Source of the DNA: Macrotrachela quadricornifera
Taxonomy: Eukaryota; Rotifera; Eurotatoria; Philodinida; Philodinidae
Length of the DNA: 64,000 bases
NCBI GenBank assembly: GCA_022393335.1
Contig: JAJEKB010019224.1
Coordinates: forward strand, 63,810 to 127,809
Direction: 5' to 3'
Below, one piece after another: positions 51,913 to 62,296 of the stretch (its first letter is position 1; the number at the start of each line of letters is the position of its first letter). The position numbers and the translations under genes are program-made. Under the pieces are notes generated by a model. It saw only the letters and a program-made list of their open reading frames with translations. It was not told the DNA's origin and did not search any database.

Positions 51913-52752
51913 TTACTCGTTAAAATTTTTTGAGATAGCCTTCAAATATCGTTCTCCTGACCGTTGAACAATCTCTTGTGCTTTTTCACGAATCATTCCA
52001 TCTGTACCATAAATAATAAAAGCATCATACAATCTATCATAGTCTACAAGTTGCAAACGTTCTATGATTCGTCTAATTTTGCTTTCGTTGAGCGGAATAT
52101 AGTTTAGAAAGCTATGCATAAATGTAACTTGTTCCTGATCCATGCAAATTTGAGGCTCATCACCACTTAATAATACGCCACGGTTGGATGCTCCTTCTGG
52201 CCAGTATAATACTTGTGAACCATCGAAATGTCCGCCTGTCTGAATAAGTTTCAATTTTCCATCGAATAAATCTTTCGTACTACCATCCCAAAAATGAATA
52301 CATTGGTCAGATCGTACGACCCACGGTTCCATGTCCTTGTGAAGATAAATAGGCACATCACCAAATGAATGACTCCAATCAATCATAGTGGTAAAAAAAT
52401 GGGGATGAGAAATAGCAATTGCAGCAAGACCACCTAATTTATTGATAAAATCAATAGTATTTTGATCAAGGTATGAAATACAATCCCAAAGAATATTGCC
52501 ATGCGAAGTTTGTACCAAAAATGCACGTTGACCAATTGCAAAATGTGGTTTTGTATGAATAGAAAATAATCCATTTTCTTCGCATTTAATTTCATTTTCA
52601 TATTTGCCCGATATCTCCTCTCGTGTTGTCCATTCTTGGCCATTCTTACTGACATAATGTCGTTCATCTTTACAGATCAAGCAATGCGGAGGTGGAGATG
52701 GTGCTAATGGATATTGAAGACCACAGTTCACACATAAGTAACAGGCCATCAA
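51913..52752 (-). CDS. MBL-fold metallohydrolase-like protein with N-terminal Cys cluster, 279 aa, intronless
   Basis: One uninterrupted frame. Residues 4-27 carry Cys at 4, 7, 10, 24 and 27 (CVNCG ... CLIC), a likely rubredoxin- or zinc-ribbon-like head. The rest resembles a metallo-beta-lactamase-fold family common in bacteria and fungi: SHPHFFTTM at 115-123 stands where HxHxDH is normal, TGGHFDGS at 173-179 gives a second His, and LLSGDE near 195-199 gives the bridging Asp. The metal site looks reduced, so catalysis is uncertain. No intron, and a visibly less A+T-rich composition than its neighbours, contrast with the finely split genes around it. Together with the bacterial/fungal look, this suggests horizontal acquisition; I could not run a search to confirm this. 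Substrate unknown. Confidence 0.75.
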   Translation of the reverse strand: MMACYLCVNCGLQYPLAPSPPPHCLICKDERHYVSKNGQEWTTREEISGKYENEIKCEENGLFSIHTKPHFAIGQRAFLVQTSHGNILWDCISYLDQNTIDFINKLGGLAAIAISHPHFFTTMIDWSHSFGDVPIYLHKDMEPWVVRSDQCIHFWDGSTKDLFDGKLKLIQTGGHFDGSQVLYWPEGASNRGVLLSGDEPQICMDQEQVTFMHSFLNYIPLNESKIRRIIERLQLVDYDRLYDAFIIYGTDGMIREKAQEIVQRSGERYLKAISKNFNE

Positions 52753-55015
52753 AAAAGCTTATCAAGTTCTGAAGAAAATAAAAACTTTGAGTTTAAAATA
52801 TTTTATAAATATTTTTTGTATTTATGTAATTCTAAAGAAGTTTGAATGCAGAACCTATCGATAAAACATTACTCAATCTATCATTATGAACGCTAGCACA
52901 TGTGTATAAAAGAAGGCTCATGTTTCGCAATGGAACGATCTGGTAGGATTATGAGATTTAGATAAAATGTGAGATTTGACGAATAAATTTTTGGTCGTCT
53001 TACAAAATTGCTTCTCACAAATGCGACACGTGATAGATAAGATCTGATACAACGAAAGCAATACATAAGATAAATATCAAAGTATGAACAATCTCAGAGA
53101 AAATAATGTCGAAAAGGCAAGCAGCTCCGTAGAATCCCGTAGTTTTCAAAAAAAAAAGCAATGACTTACTTCGTATGACGCCCTATAATAATCCAATGGT
53201 ATTTGACACTTTCACATCAAATTCGATAGTTGGATCGATATTGAATAGTATGGTCGAATGTGAAAAATTATTATCGGTTTTTATAATTTAACACAGAAGA
53301 CTAGTGTTGAAAACTGTTGAATTTTAGACAAAAATGTTTAGATCCAAAGATCGTTCACAAAAAATCAGTATAGAAAACTATTGAATAAAAGGGCATGCGT
53401 TTTACATGGCTGTGTTTAAATTAGCATGATGAAACTTAACAGAACTGGTATCGCATTTTTATGATATAAAAATAATTAGAAAAATCTAGAAAAGTCCTGG
53501 CTCTAAAATAAATAATCATTACTCTCTAATATTGAGGGTGTGAAGGATGAGGGTCACAATGAGCAGAAAAAGAGGGTCAGAAGCAATTCTCAGATTCTAA
53601 ATCGCTTTTGAGTCAAAATTATATGCATTATGTAGGATCTAATGGATATTAATATCCTGAAAAGAGTTCCTGCTTCTAACTTACTTCTAATGAGATATTT
53701 AATTTTCATGGTATTTTTTACCAAAAAACCGTGGTCCCCTAGGTGCACCAAAAAAATTTCATGTTCAATTTTCGACTTGGAACTTTGCACAGAAAAAGGT
53801 CCCAACAAGAGTAGTTTATTGTGAAAGTGTCAGATTTTGGTATTGGTTCTGTCCCTAGATATGAGTATGAGAAAAGTAGTTTCTTTTTAAGCACTTATGC
53901 TATAAAATTTTAAATCTTCATATTAAGGAATAGGAGCAACTAAAAGATTTGAAACTCTCACAATAAACTAGTCTCACTGACACTTTTCTCTATGCAAAGT
54001 TTAAAGTCGAAAGTCGAAAGTTGACATTTCAGGTGAATCTGAGCGAGATCATGTGGTTGTGCGAAAAGCTAACATCGACTCTTATATTTGAGATACCATA
54101 TCTCAACAAGAATTTAAGTGCGCATCTTTACGCATCCAGTGAAGATAGATAGTCTCATGCTGTGCCAAATAACAACTCAAAACTTGAGTTTAAGATTCGA
54201 AAAAATTCAGGAGCTCAATTACAACATAGGGTAGCAGTTATTTTTCACCATATCGGTTAGTAGTTTTCCATCCTTTTATAGGTTGAAGGATTTCAAGAAG
54301 TCCAAATGGCCTGTTATGTATAGTAAATACATAATACTGTATAGCTATAGAACAACTGATGAATATGACTAGAACCTTAATTTGAAAACACATATTTTAC
54401 TTATATGATGCTATTGGAGATTTTCACCTATTCCATGTACTTTGTAATATCTACCATTTAACGGATACTCGATATAAGACAGCATCGAATATGTATTTAA
54501 ATGCAGCACGATAGGATCTTCAATGCTATCTATAATATGAATTCGAATCTCAAAAAACAACTTTGTCACCCGGCTGCCCACTGAGTGATGATCATATAAT
54601 AACATTACTATCGAGAAAACGTTGTACTATTAATCATTAAATAAGCGTTCAATGATTGAGGTCAGAACTATGTAGTTGATGTAAACTTTTGGAAAGGTAT
54701 ATATTTAGTAACATATTATGAATTTGAAACTTAGATGAGCTGCAGGATCACTAATACTAGTAGAAACTGTAAAAAATATGTTTGCTACAATCATGCATTA
54801 GCTCTAGTAATCTCAGGTGGGTTATTTTTGACCCACACTCAAGAGTACTCGGTATCAGTTAATATCACCGATCGCTTTGTGCGTTCTTCTATATGTTGCA
54901 TTCTTCTACTTCCACTACGTCATACACACTTTTGTATCTATTCTTCCAAGACGTCATTTCTATTCTTCCATAGCACAAAGATATTCAAGACGCATTAGTT
55001 GTTTTTGGCTATCAC
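52753..55015. other. Repeat-rich gene-free region
   Basis: About 2.3 kb that is less A+T-rich than average, with no supported gene. It holds an inverted pair of repeats (53755-53833 and 53952-54030). Frames of 60-87 codons here are broken and have no recognisable domain. Upstream parts of the piggyBac-like fragment at 55016 may be decayed within 54400-55000. Confidence 0.45.
53755..54030. repeat. Inverted repeat pair of a dispersed family
   Basis: The arm at 53755-53833, read on the minus strand, contains TTTCACAATAAACTACTCTT, then CTGTGCAAAGTTCCAAGTCG. The arm at 53952-54030, read on the plus strand, contains CTCTCACAATAAACTAGTCT, then CTATGCAAAGTTTAAAGTCG. The two are diverged by roughly a quarter. 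A spacer of about 120 bases separates them. A third related copy lies at 32165-32250. This looks like a decayed foldback or MITE family. Confidence 0.6.
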
Positions 55016-55240
55016 ATGATAGATGAAGAATTACAAGAAGCAAATGAAAATTCTACAAAATCCAAGCGAAAACGATGCACATTTTGCCATTTTTCTAAGG
55101 GCAAAAAAACCTCAAATAAGTGTTACGAATGTTCAGAATTTGTTTGTAATGAGCATTTTGTAAAACGTATGCTTGAGAGTATCAAATCGGATATGTTAAT
55201 AGCATACCAGCAAAGTACAAAAAAAGCTTGGGACTACTAG
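55016..55240 (+). pseudogene. piggyBac-type C-terminal Cys-rich domain fragment, 74 aa
   Basis: The frame encodes KRKRCTFCHFSKGKKTSNKC followed by YECSEFVCNEHF. The CxxC...C..C....C..H pattern after a basic run matches the C-terminal Cys-rich (RING/PHD-like) tail of piggyBac-family transposases, which helps bind the transposon ends. The DDE catalytic core that should precede it was not found within the preceding kilobase, so this is a fragment. A short inverted repeat beginning CCTAGAGAAA lies just downstream (55269-55374), and such ends resemble piggyBac termini. A domesticated small protein is possible but less likely. Confidence 0.55.
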
Positions 55241-56475
55241 AATTAAACTTTATATTCATAAAGGTATGCCTAGAGAAATCCTTTGTTAAATATATATTTT
55301 TTTTCTATATGTGAAAAAATAACATTTTTTTGGTAAGATCAATAGTGTCATTTAAAAAAGAGTTTCTCTAGGTGTGTTCTTGTAGATATAATCTTTGAAC
55401 ATATCTCTGTCATTGATGAAAAAATTAGCTCATTTGCTCGAACTGGAATAGATATATTCAACTTTATTATCGTAAAGATATTTATGATTCATCCTGTACT
55501 ATTAAGAAGTCACAATTTACAGGACGAAAATAGAGAAAAGATAAATATATCATTGACGATATCTCTGAAAAAGAATGATTTCAGTCGATTATTTTAATAT
55601 ATCGTTATTATAAAGGAAGGAGGAAAAGTCTTGCGACATGTTTTATTTTGCATATATGTCAGTTTGAGAAAATGATTAAACATTGATTTGTTCTTGAAAA
55701 TATTTCTATTAACTAATTATGATGATTTTCCTATACTCAATGTAAATAGCTTCCATGATAGTCTTATGTTCCAGTGCATTGAGTGTGGGAAGAATATTTG
55801 AGAAACTGTTTGATTTTTGCAATAGAGATTTATTCATATAGCTTATGTAAAGCTTTTGACGACATATTTCTCAAAAATAATATCAAGATATGATCATTTT
55901 CTCAAGCCAAATTAACTGCAGAATAAAAAAATGTCATAAAACTTCTGTCTCATTAAATGATAAAAGGATCAAAATGCTGTAATTTTTGTTGTCTTTTAAA
56001 ACTTGTTTATTACTGGAATTCAATCATAACTTTTCTTAAATTCGAATTCAATGAAACTATGTTTGAAATGTTGTGTATTAATACAATGTGTACAATGAAA
56101 CGATAATAAATATAAGTATACAGAAGATAAATAAAGTTTTGTTAGTTAATAATACAATTATAGTATACACAAAATAAACTTCAAAATTCATCTCGTACAT
56201 TATCATCACATATCGATTAATTTTTTTTTAACAAATAAAAAGAAAAATTTCTTATAATTTGTTTCTTTGAAAGACATATTTGCTAATATTTTATTAAATT
56301 CTTTACCTATTACATATACATATTGCTCATAATAATTGCAATAAACAAACAAAAAACGAATGGACAATTGATGAATATTTAGAGAAACATATCAGAAAAA
56401 AAAACAGAGACAAAGAAAGGAAGAAAAGGAAGAAAAGGAAGACATATAGCCATAATATCGACAATAATTTGATAA
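55241..56475. other. Intergenic region with a short hairpin
   Basis: An inverted repeat (CCTAGAGAAA at about 55269 and TTTCTCTAGG ending about 55374) lies near the piggyBac-like fragment. The rest, to the GT31 3' end, is A+T-rich. I see no gene. Confidence 0.4.
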
Positions 56476-57893
56476 TTATTTTACAGGTGCAAGCAGTCTT
56501 AAAGAAAATGAACCGGAAGTTGTCGAAGATGTTAAAGGTAATTTATTAGTGGGTTGTCGAATTGAGATTAATTTTGGTATAAAAATAGAAATAAATACAA
56601 AAAAAATAATAAATAATACAATAAATGATATTTTTGGATGATAACCAGATAAAATCATTAATATAGATTTTTCAAATTTATTTGATTGAATAATAGCTGT
56701 ACCATTACGCATATGTTTAAAATCTCCACGCCATTTAAGATATGTTGTTTTGCTAATTAAATGTTCAATTTCATTTGTATTTTGTCCAATACGTGATAAA
56801 ATAAATTTTATCCATACGTATATACGTCGAAGATTATTACATTCACTTATAACAATACGTTTATATAAATCTGTATATGAACAATCTTCAATACCAGACA
56901 TAGGTGCACGTTTTATATCTAATTGTTCTGATATAATACCAGCAATAAGTACATCATCCAAAAAAAATATTGATTTATTTTCGTCAACTAATTGATATAT
57001 TCTTTCAACAAGTTTCTTTATAACTAATGTTGGATATAATGTTGATGCACCAGTTATAAATGATGGATATGTTCGATTAGGATAATCATTTAAACTAACA
57101 GCCCATTTACCACTTGGATGTGGTTCAATATCATTTAAATATAAACCATATAATGTATTAGAATTAAATGTATTTTTTGATATCATTTTTAATAATGATT
57201 CAAGATTAATTAATATATCATCATCAACAATAAATAAATAAGGTGTTACATTTTGGCAATCACGTTTTGCAAACCAATTAAGTATACCAGTTGACTTTAT
57301 TGTTATATTATAATAAGCATCTATGAATGAAAAAAAAAATATTTAATTAAACGAAATTTCTTTATATATCATTATCAATCATTTTTTTTTTCTGAAATAT
57401 TTCTCTCCTTTTTTTTTATTATACCTATATAATTAAATTGAAGTAAATCTCCATAAGTTCTATGTTCATCTTCTAACATTTTCTGTACACGGTCATCTTT
57501 TGCTCTTCCAATAGCATATATTACTGGAATACCAAATGAATGTGCTTCTCGACCCCAACTTGTTCTTGTAAACATTCGTCGTTGAAAATAATTACCTGAT
57601 GAAACAGCTCTTGTTTTAACAATTATATAAAGTGGATATATATAAGAAGTTATATTTGTCTTTTGTATACAAGTAAATTTAGTTGGTTCAAGTAAAATTT
57701 CTTTTGATAATAACATTTGAGAACGATTTAACATAAGGCCAGCACTACGTGTCGGTAAAAATTGATTTTCTGTTAAATCTCCACCTAATTCAAGAACTGT
57801 TTCAACTAATAAAAGACCACTAAAGAAACCAATTATAATTAACCAAAGGGTTCGCCGCACAGAAGCTCGCACCTTACGTGATGGAGAATACAT
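56476..57893 (-). CDS. GT31-family glycosyltransferase (beta-1,3-galactosyltransferase-like), 437 aa
   Basis: Exons 57893-57425 and 57320-56476 join in phase across a 104-base intron. A single N-terminal TM (about residues 14-32) after a basic stretch gives a type II Golgi topology. RRMFTRTSWG near residues 104-113 matches the family's RR..IR.TWG motif. IVDDDI at 187-192 is the DxD metal/UDP-sugar motif, and FFLDDVLIAG near 275-283 matches the EDVYVG motif. Several N-glycosylation sites occur. Members transfer galactose or GlcNAc in beta-1,3 linkage to glycoproteins or glycolipids; the acceptor here is unknown. Odd point: a second strongly hydrophobic helix at about 387-408 (KISFIVLFIIFFVFISIFI) sits near the C-terminus, so the catalytic domain may be tethered at both ends. 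Confidence 0.8.
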
Positions 57894-59177
57894 ACTAAAA
57901 AATATTAAAAATTATATTTTTTTTTTATAATATATATTACCTTTTTTTTAATATCGAACAGCAATCAAAACGATGACCCTATGTTATCCCAATCCAAATG
58001 TGATATAAAAATTATTGTTTCATATGAAATAGAAGAAAAATAGAGAAATAGAGAAAAGAATGTATACCGAAATTCTACTTTTCTCTCTCTCTCTCTCTCT
58101 GGCTTTGTTCATATTCGACCGCGGATGAAGATGAATACATCTATATTTTTTTCTATATGCCACTATGATGATGGACTTTGTGTTCGAGGTTCACTATTTC
58201 ATTTCATTGTGTTATAAATTCTGCTGAATTACCACGCGTTGAAGATGTGGGTGTATGCATGTATATACAGAATGAAATGGGATCGTAGAGTTTGAACATA
58301 GAACAAAATTCATTGATGAAGGTGAACGAACGGGAAAAAGAACACATATGATGGTGACTTCTTTTTAAGAGAAAGAAAAACAAAGAAATGGATATATCAT
58401 TCTTATCTTTGCATATATTTTTATGAACATTGTTCGAATGAGTCATGTATATTCATTTCAAGTACTATTGTATATACAAATAAATACAAAAATAGAATTG
58501 AATTTTTTTATCTATTATATTTCCATACCTTCATATCTTCTTTGCAATATACAACAATGGCTTTTTTTCTCGTAAAATAAGTTATGTATTCTTGAAATTG
58601 ATAGGTGAAAGACGTTTTCTTACTTTTAATTAAAAAAAAACTAAATATAAATATGAAGATCATTTCTAGAAAAGTAATGATAAAATTTTTTTGAATTTTA
58701 TATAGGTTAAAGAGTTTATCATATGTCAAAATGATCGACACATCATCAGATTAATGAGTACAATATTTTATATAGAATAAGTTGTGGATGGAATATATTC
58801 TTCATCATATATATTTTATATAATATAGTATAGACTAGAATTGAAGAATTAACAATGATCAGAACGAAAGAAAAGAGAAAAGAATTCTATCGAAAAATAA
58901 TAGAAATACAAGAGATTATTTGATAACATTATCGACTATTGTTTTATACAATTGCAAAAAATGAATTATCACTTTCGATATTCATATTGTGTAAATATAA
59001 AAGACGAAAGAACAAAAAATTAATTTAAAATTATTTCAATAATGTAAATACATTCATATAGAAGAATTGTTTTATTTTTATTTAATATAAAATTCTTTAT
59101 ATAACTTAGATGAAACAAAAAAGTATATATTAATTACTAAATTTTGATATTTCTACATACTAAAAAGAACAGTTTAT
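57894..59177. other. Intergenic region with CT microsatellite
   Basis: Upstream of GT31 a (CT)n run lies at about 58082-58100. Frames at 58204-58446 and 58508-58741 are A+T-driven with no domain. No gene supported. Confidence 0.45.
58082..58100. repeat. (CT)n microsatellite
   Basis: Uninterrupted TC/CT dinucleotide repeat about 190 bases upstream of the GT31 start codon. Such tracts are common in promoter regions, but function here is unknown. Confidence 0.85.
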
Positions 59178-60365
59178 TTAATAATAAAAATATGCATTTT
59201 CATTTCTTGGATAATCACGATATACTGTTTTCGTTGTAACAATATTATTCGTTGGTGAATAAACTGATCTATGTTCAGGTTGTTGTTCTTTATCATTTCG
59301 ATGAGAAATATAACGTTCATGATTGACAATTTTCCGATGTTCATTATCTCTTATATCATCTTCAACAAATTCTTCTGGTGATCTATAAAATGGATAACTA
59401 AGACTTTCAGCTGAACGTACTCGTCTCATTGAACTTGGTGGTGGTCGACGTTTACCTTCTCGATCATATGCTCGATGACGACTTACACGTTCATGTCGTC
59501 GATAATGATGTTGATGATTTCCTGGTATTGGTGATTGAATACGATTAAATTCAATAGGAGTTGTATTTGATGGTGTTATTGATGTTACTTTAGGTAAAAA
59601 ATTTTCTTTATCATTATAATAAATATTATTTTTAACTGGTGCTTCAATATATAATTTACCATTTTCATAATATGAAACAACTCTTGCTAAATCAACTGTA
59701 TTTGGTAATGCAATTTTACGTGAAAATTTTTTTGTTATATGTTGCCGTGTTGGATCTGATGATGGTATTCGTTTAGTTTTACCTTGTACAATTAAATCTC
59801 GACCTTGAATAAATACATCGAGTTCATCACCTGTATAACCATGACAATCAATTTGATATTCAAATTTTTGATTATTACCAAGATTTTTTCTACTATATTT
59901 TGTATTATCATATATTAATTCAGATCTATCTCTTGATGGTTTTAATATATTAGGTAAACGAACTAAATCAGTATATGTATTATTTGTATTTATAGATTTT
60001 GAACGTAAACGAGGAATTTCAATAATTAAACGATTTGTATATCTTTCAATATGAGATTGTAAACGATTAACATCAGCATCATGTGGAATTAAAAATGTTT
60101 GAATAGCTACATTATTTTTATTATTTAAAGAAAGATAATCAGATGCAAATGTATTTCGACGACGTGCAGTAATAATTAAACGACCATGTTGTGATTTATC
60201 AATTGTATAATCACATTTTTTTGAACCAAATGGACATTCAACAACAATACGTGTTATTGATGATGAGGATGGTACTGGTGATTGCCAACCAGATGCACGT
60301 ATATTATTTGATTGTTGATGAGAAGCATAATATATATCATCCGAATCCGAATTGTATCGATTCAT
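59178..60365 (-). CDS. Small heat-shock protein with two alpha-crystallin domains, 395 aa
   Basis: One uninterrupted frame. Two alpha-crystallin (ACD) units are visible. The first, at about residues 40-118, ends in the beta8/beta9-like LIIEIPR. The second, at about 168-243, reads FEYQIDCHGYTGDELDVFIQ, DLIVQGKTKR, then FSRKIALPNTVDLARVV and GKLYIEAPV. The second matches ACD consensus well (DVxGxxPEELxVxV; GxLxIEAP). The first is more divergent. The C-terminal 150 residues are Arg/His/Tyr/Pro-rich and probably disordered, without a clear IxI tail motif. Two-ACD proteins are known in flatworms and relatives and act as ATP-independent chaperones. Intronless structure is usual for heat-inducible genes. 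Whether it is stress-induced cannot be told from sequence. Confidence 0.85.
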   Translation of the reverse strand: MNRYNSDSDDIYYASHQQSNNIRASGWQSPVPSSSSITRIVVECPFGSKKCDYTIDKSQHGRLIITARRRNTFASDYLSLNNKNNVAIQTFLIPHDADVNRLQSHIERYTNRLIIEIPRLRSKSINTNNTYTDLVRLPNILKPSRDRSELIYDNTKYSRKNLGNNQKFEYQIDCHGYTGDELDVFIQGRDLIVQGKTKRIPSSDPTRQHITKKFSRKIALPNTVDLARVVSYYENGKLYIEAPVKNNIYYNDKENFLPKVTSITPSNTTPIEFNRIQSPIPGNHQHHYRRHERVSRHRAYDREGKRRPPPSSMRRVRSAESLSYPFYRSPEEFVEDDIRDNEHRKIVNHERYISHRNDKEQQPEHRSVYSPTNNIVTTKTVYRDYPRNENAYFYY

Positions 60366-61012
60366 ACGTAAAAAAAAATGAATAGTTATTCTTTAAAATA
60401 TTGAAAAGAATAACATAGTAACTTTAGTTATTCTACCTACACACATTTATAATATAATGAAAGTACTATTAAAGAACGATTTAGATTTCATATATGCAGT
60501 CATCATATTGCAACTTATAGGATAAATATAACCTTCTTATAACACATTTTCACATAACATTTTTCTTTTACTAATTTTTTTGTAAAAAAAAGAAAAAAGA
60601 AACTATTCATAGTGTGAAAGTTTATCATCTGTTGTTTTTCAATGAATACCTTTTGTTCATGTTTAAATATTAGAAAATATATAAAAAATGACTTTTTTCA
60701 TACAATATAAAATTGGATAAAACTTTATCTATAGTAAATCAATCTTTTATCAGCTCCAAAAATTTCGTTACTATGAGTTGTATAAGTCATGTATTACTTT
60801 CATCTACCAATACGAACTATAATCTTAATTTTATATGTGAATACAATTATGTAACTTCTATATTTGAATATTACGATATTATTAAAGAATGTATTTTACA
60901 AAGATTTAAAAATACGATGGTCTAAATGATGATGATCATCATTGTTCATTATATCAATCATGTTATGATCGTTTTAAAAATAGGAATATATGATTAATTA
61001 ATAAAAAGATTA
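60366..61012. other. Intergenic region
   Basis: Promoter side of the small heat-shock gene and 3' side of the next gene. I did not find a clear heat-shock element array. A 70-codon frame at 60713-60925 is not convincing. Confidence 0.4.
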
Positions 61013-61438
61013 TTAATATCTATATTTTTCATTTGCTGAAAGTTCCATTTTCATATGTTGAAGAGTTTTATATATTAAAAAACTTATATTATCTATTTCA
61101 TTTTCAGATGATAATGATGGTGTATAAAATTTTGTTTTATGTATTAATGATATATGATTAAGAAATGAAAGAAGAATTTGAAAAAATTCAGCTAATTTAA
61201 TATTTTCATTTGAATGATATGTAAATGTTTGATTAATATCATTTATATCAAAAAATGATAATAATATTTGAGAAAGATTTGATATCAATTGAATATCACA
61301 ATATTTATCGTCATTATTAATTAAATAAAAAAAATATTGAATAACAGCATGCCAATCAAGTTCATAAATAATTATTTTAATAAGAAGTTTTTCAAAAACA
61401 TTACGTATTTTATCCGAAAGAAAATTATCATTGATCAT
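61013..61438 (-). CDS. Hypothetical helical protein, 141 aa
   Basis: One frame with acidic and hydrophobic residues arranged in likely amphipathic helices (KLLIKIIIYELDWHAVIQYF; LAEFFQILLSFLNHISL). No signal peptide, Cys clusters or known motif. The codon pattern resembles that of the neighbouring genes more than that of random A+T sequence, which is the main reason for calling it. Could be a full small gene or the last exon of a larger one. Function unknown. Confidence 0.45.
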   Translation of the reverse strand: MINDNFLSDKIRNVFEKLLIKIIIYELDWHAVIQYFFYLINNDDKYCDIQLISNLSQILLSFFDINDINQTFTYHSNENIKLAEFFQILLSFLNHISLIHKTKFYTPSLSSENEIDNISFLIYKTLQHMKMELSANEKYRY

Positions 61439-62296
61439 TTTTTCCTTTTTTTTTTATTATATAAAAAAAATTTTAAAAATACGCGCATTTATTTATAAAT
61501 TTGTTAAGTAACAAAATTTTTCTTCACTAGGCTATGGTTACATTTGAAAATAATCAAAATAAATCAGAGATTAACCGCTTCAATTCTGCAGCTAACCAAA
61601 TTTTATTGTTATTCAATTGATTTATATCTGACGGATGAATGTAAATGATTGTAATGATATCGATAAAATGGTGTCAAAATAATGAAAAACAGTATTTAAA
61701 GACTAGTTAATAAACTATTGTCAAATAAGAATTTATCAAAGTTTTCAGACTGATTTCACTTAAAAACAATGAGAAAACACTACAGTATTTGTATTATCAC
61801 TTGTGCGTAGTTCATACAATACTCCATCTATAGATATTATAGGCTCAGTTGAACTAGTTATTAATGCAAACTATCATCATATATTCATAAATACTGTATA
61901 GCAACTAGCCTTTTCAAACATAAAATTTTGCTCAAGTTCTCAATTTTTCGTTCGTGTAAACGATGAACAGACAATATTATAAATTCAGTAGAGTTTCTCA
62001 TTGTTTTTAAATAAGATCAAGTCACGAACTTTTGAAAGGTATCATGTAGAAAAAAATCTGATATAAATTCTTTTAAATTTATAACACATGTATTATGATA
62101 CAACAATTGATATAAGGATCAACTTTCACATGAAAAATAGTTTTTCATTTGCTTTAATAAGATTCATTTTCAATAGATATAAAGAAGCGAACGAGATTTA
62201 TTCAGGGAACAAAAATTTCTATGAAAAAAAAACAACCGATAAGTTAAACAAACTGTTCTCTAAGAATTATAATTTTAATAATATATATGACTATAG
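61439..62296. other. Intergenic region
   Basis: About 860 bases with no supported gene. An 80-codon plus-strand frame at 62088-62330 overlaps the 3' end of the EGF-mucin gene and is considered spurious. Confidence 0.45.

Noticed and set aside
53590..54998. Several 60-87 codon frames on both strands
   Set aside because: They cover the inverted repeat pair and broken repeat sequence; none shows a domain.
60713..60925. 70-codon plus-strand frame
   Set aside because: No motif, not conserved-looking, and not linked to any exon chain.
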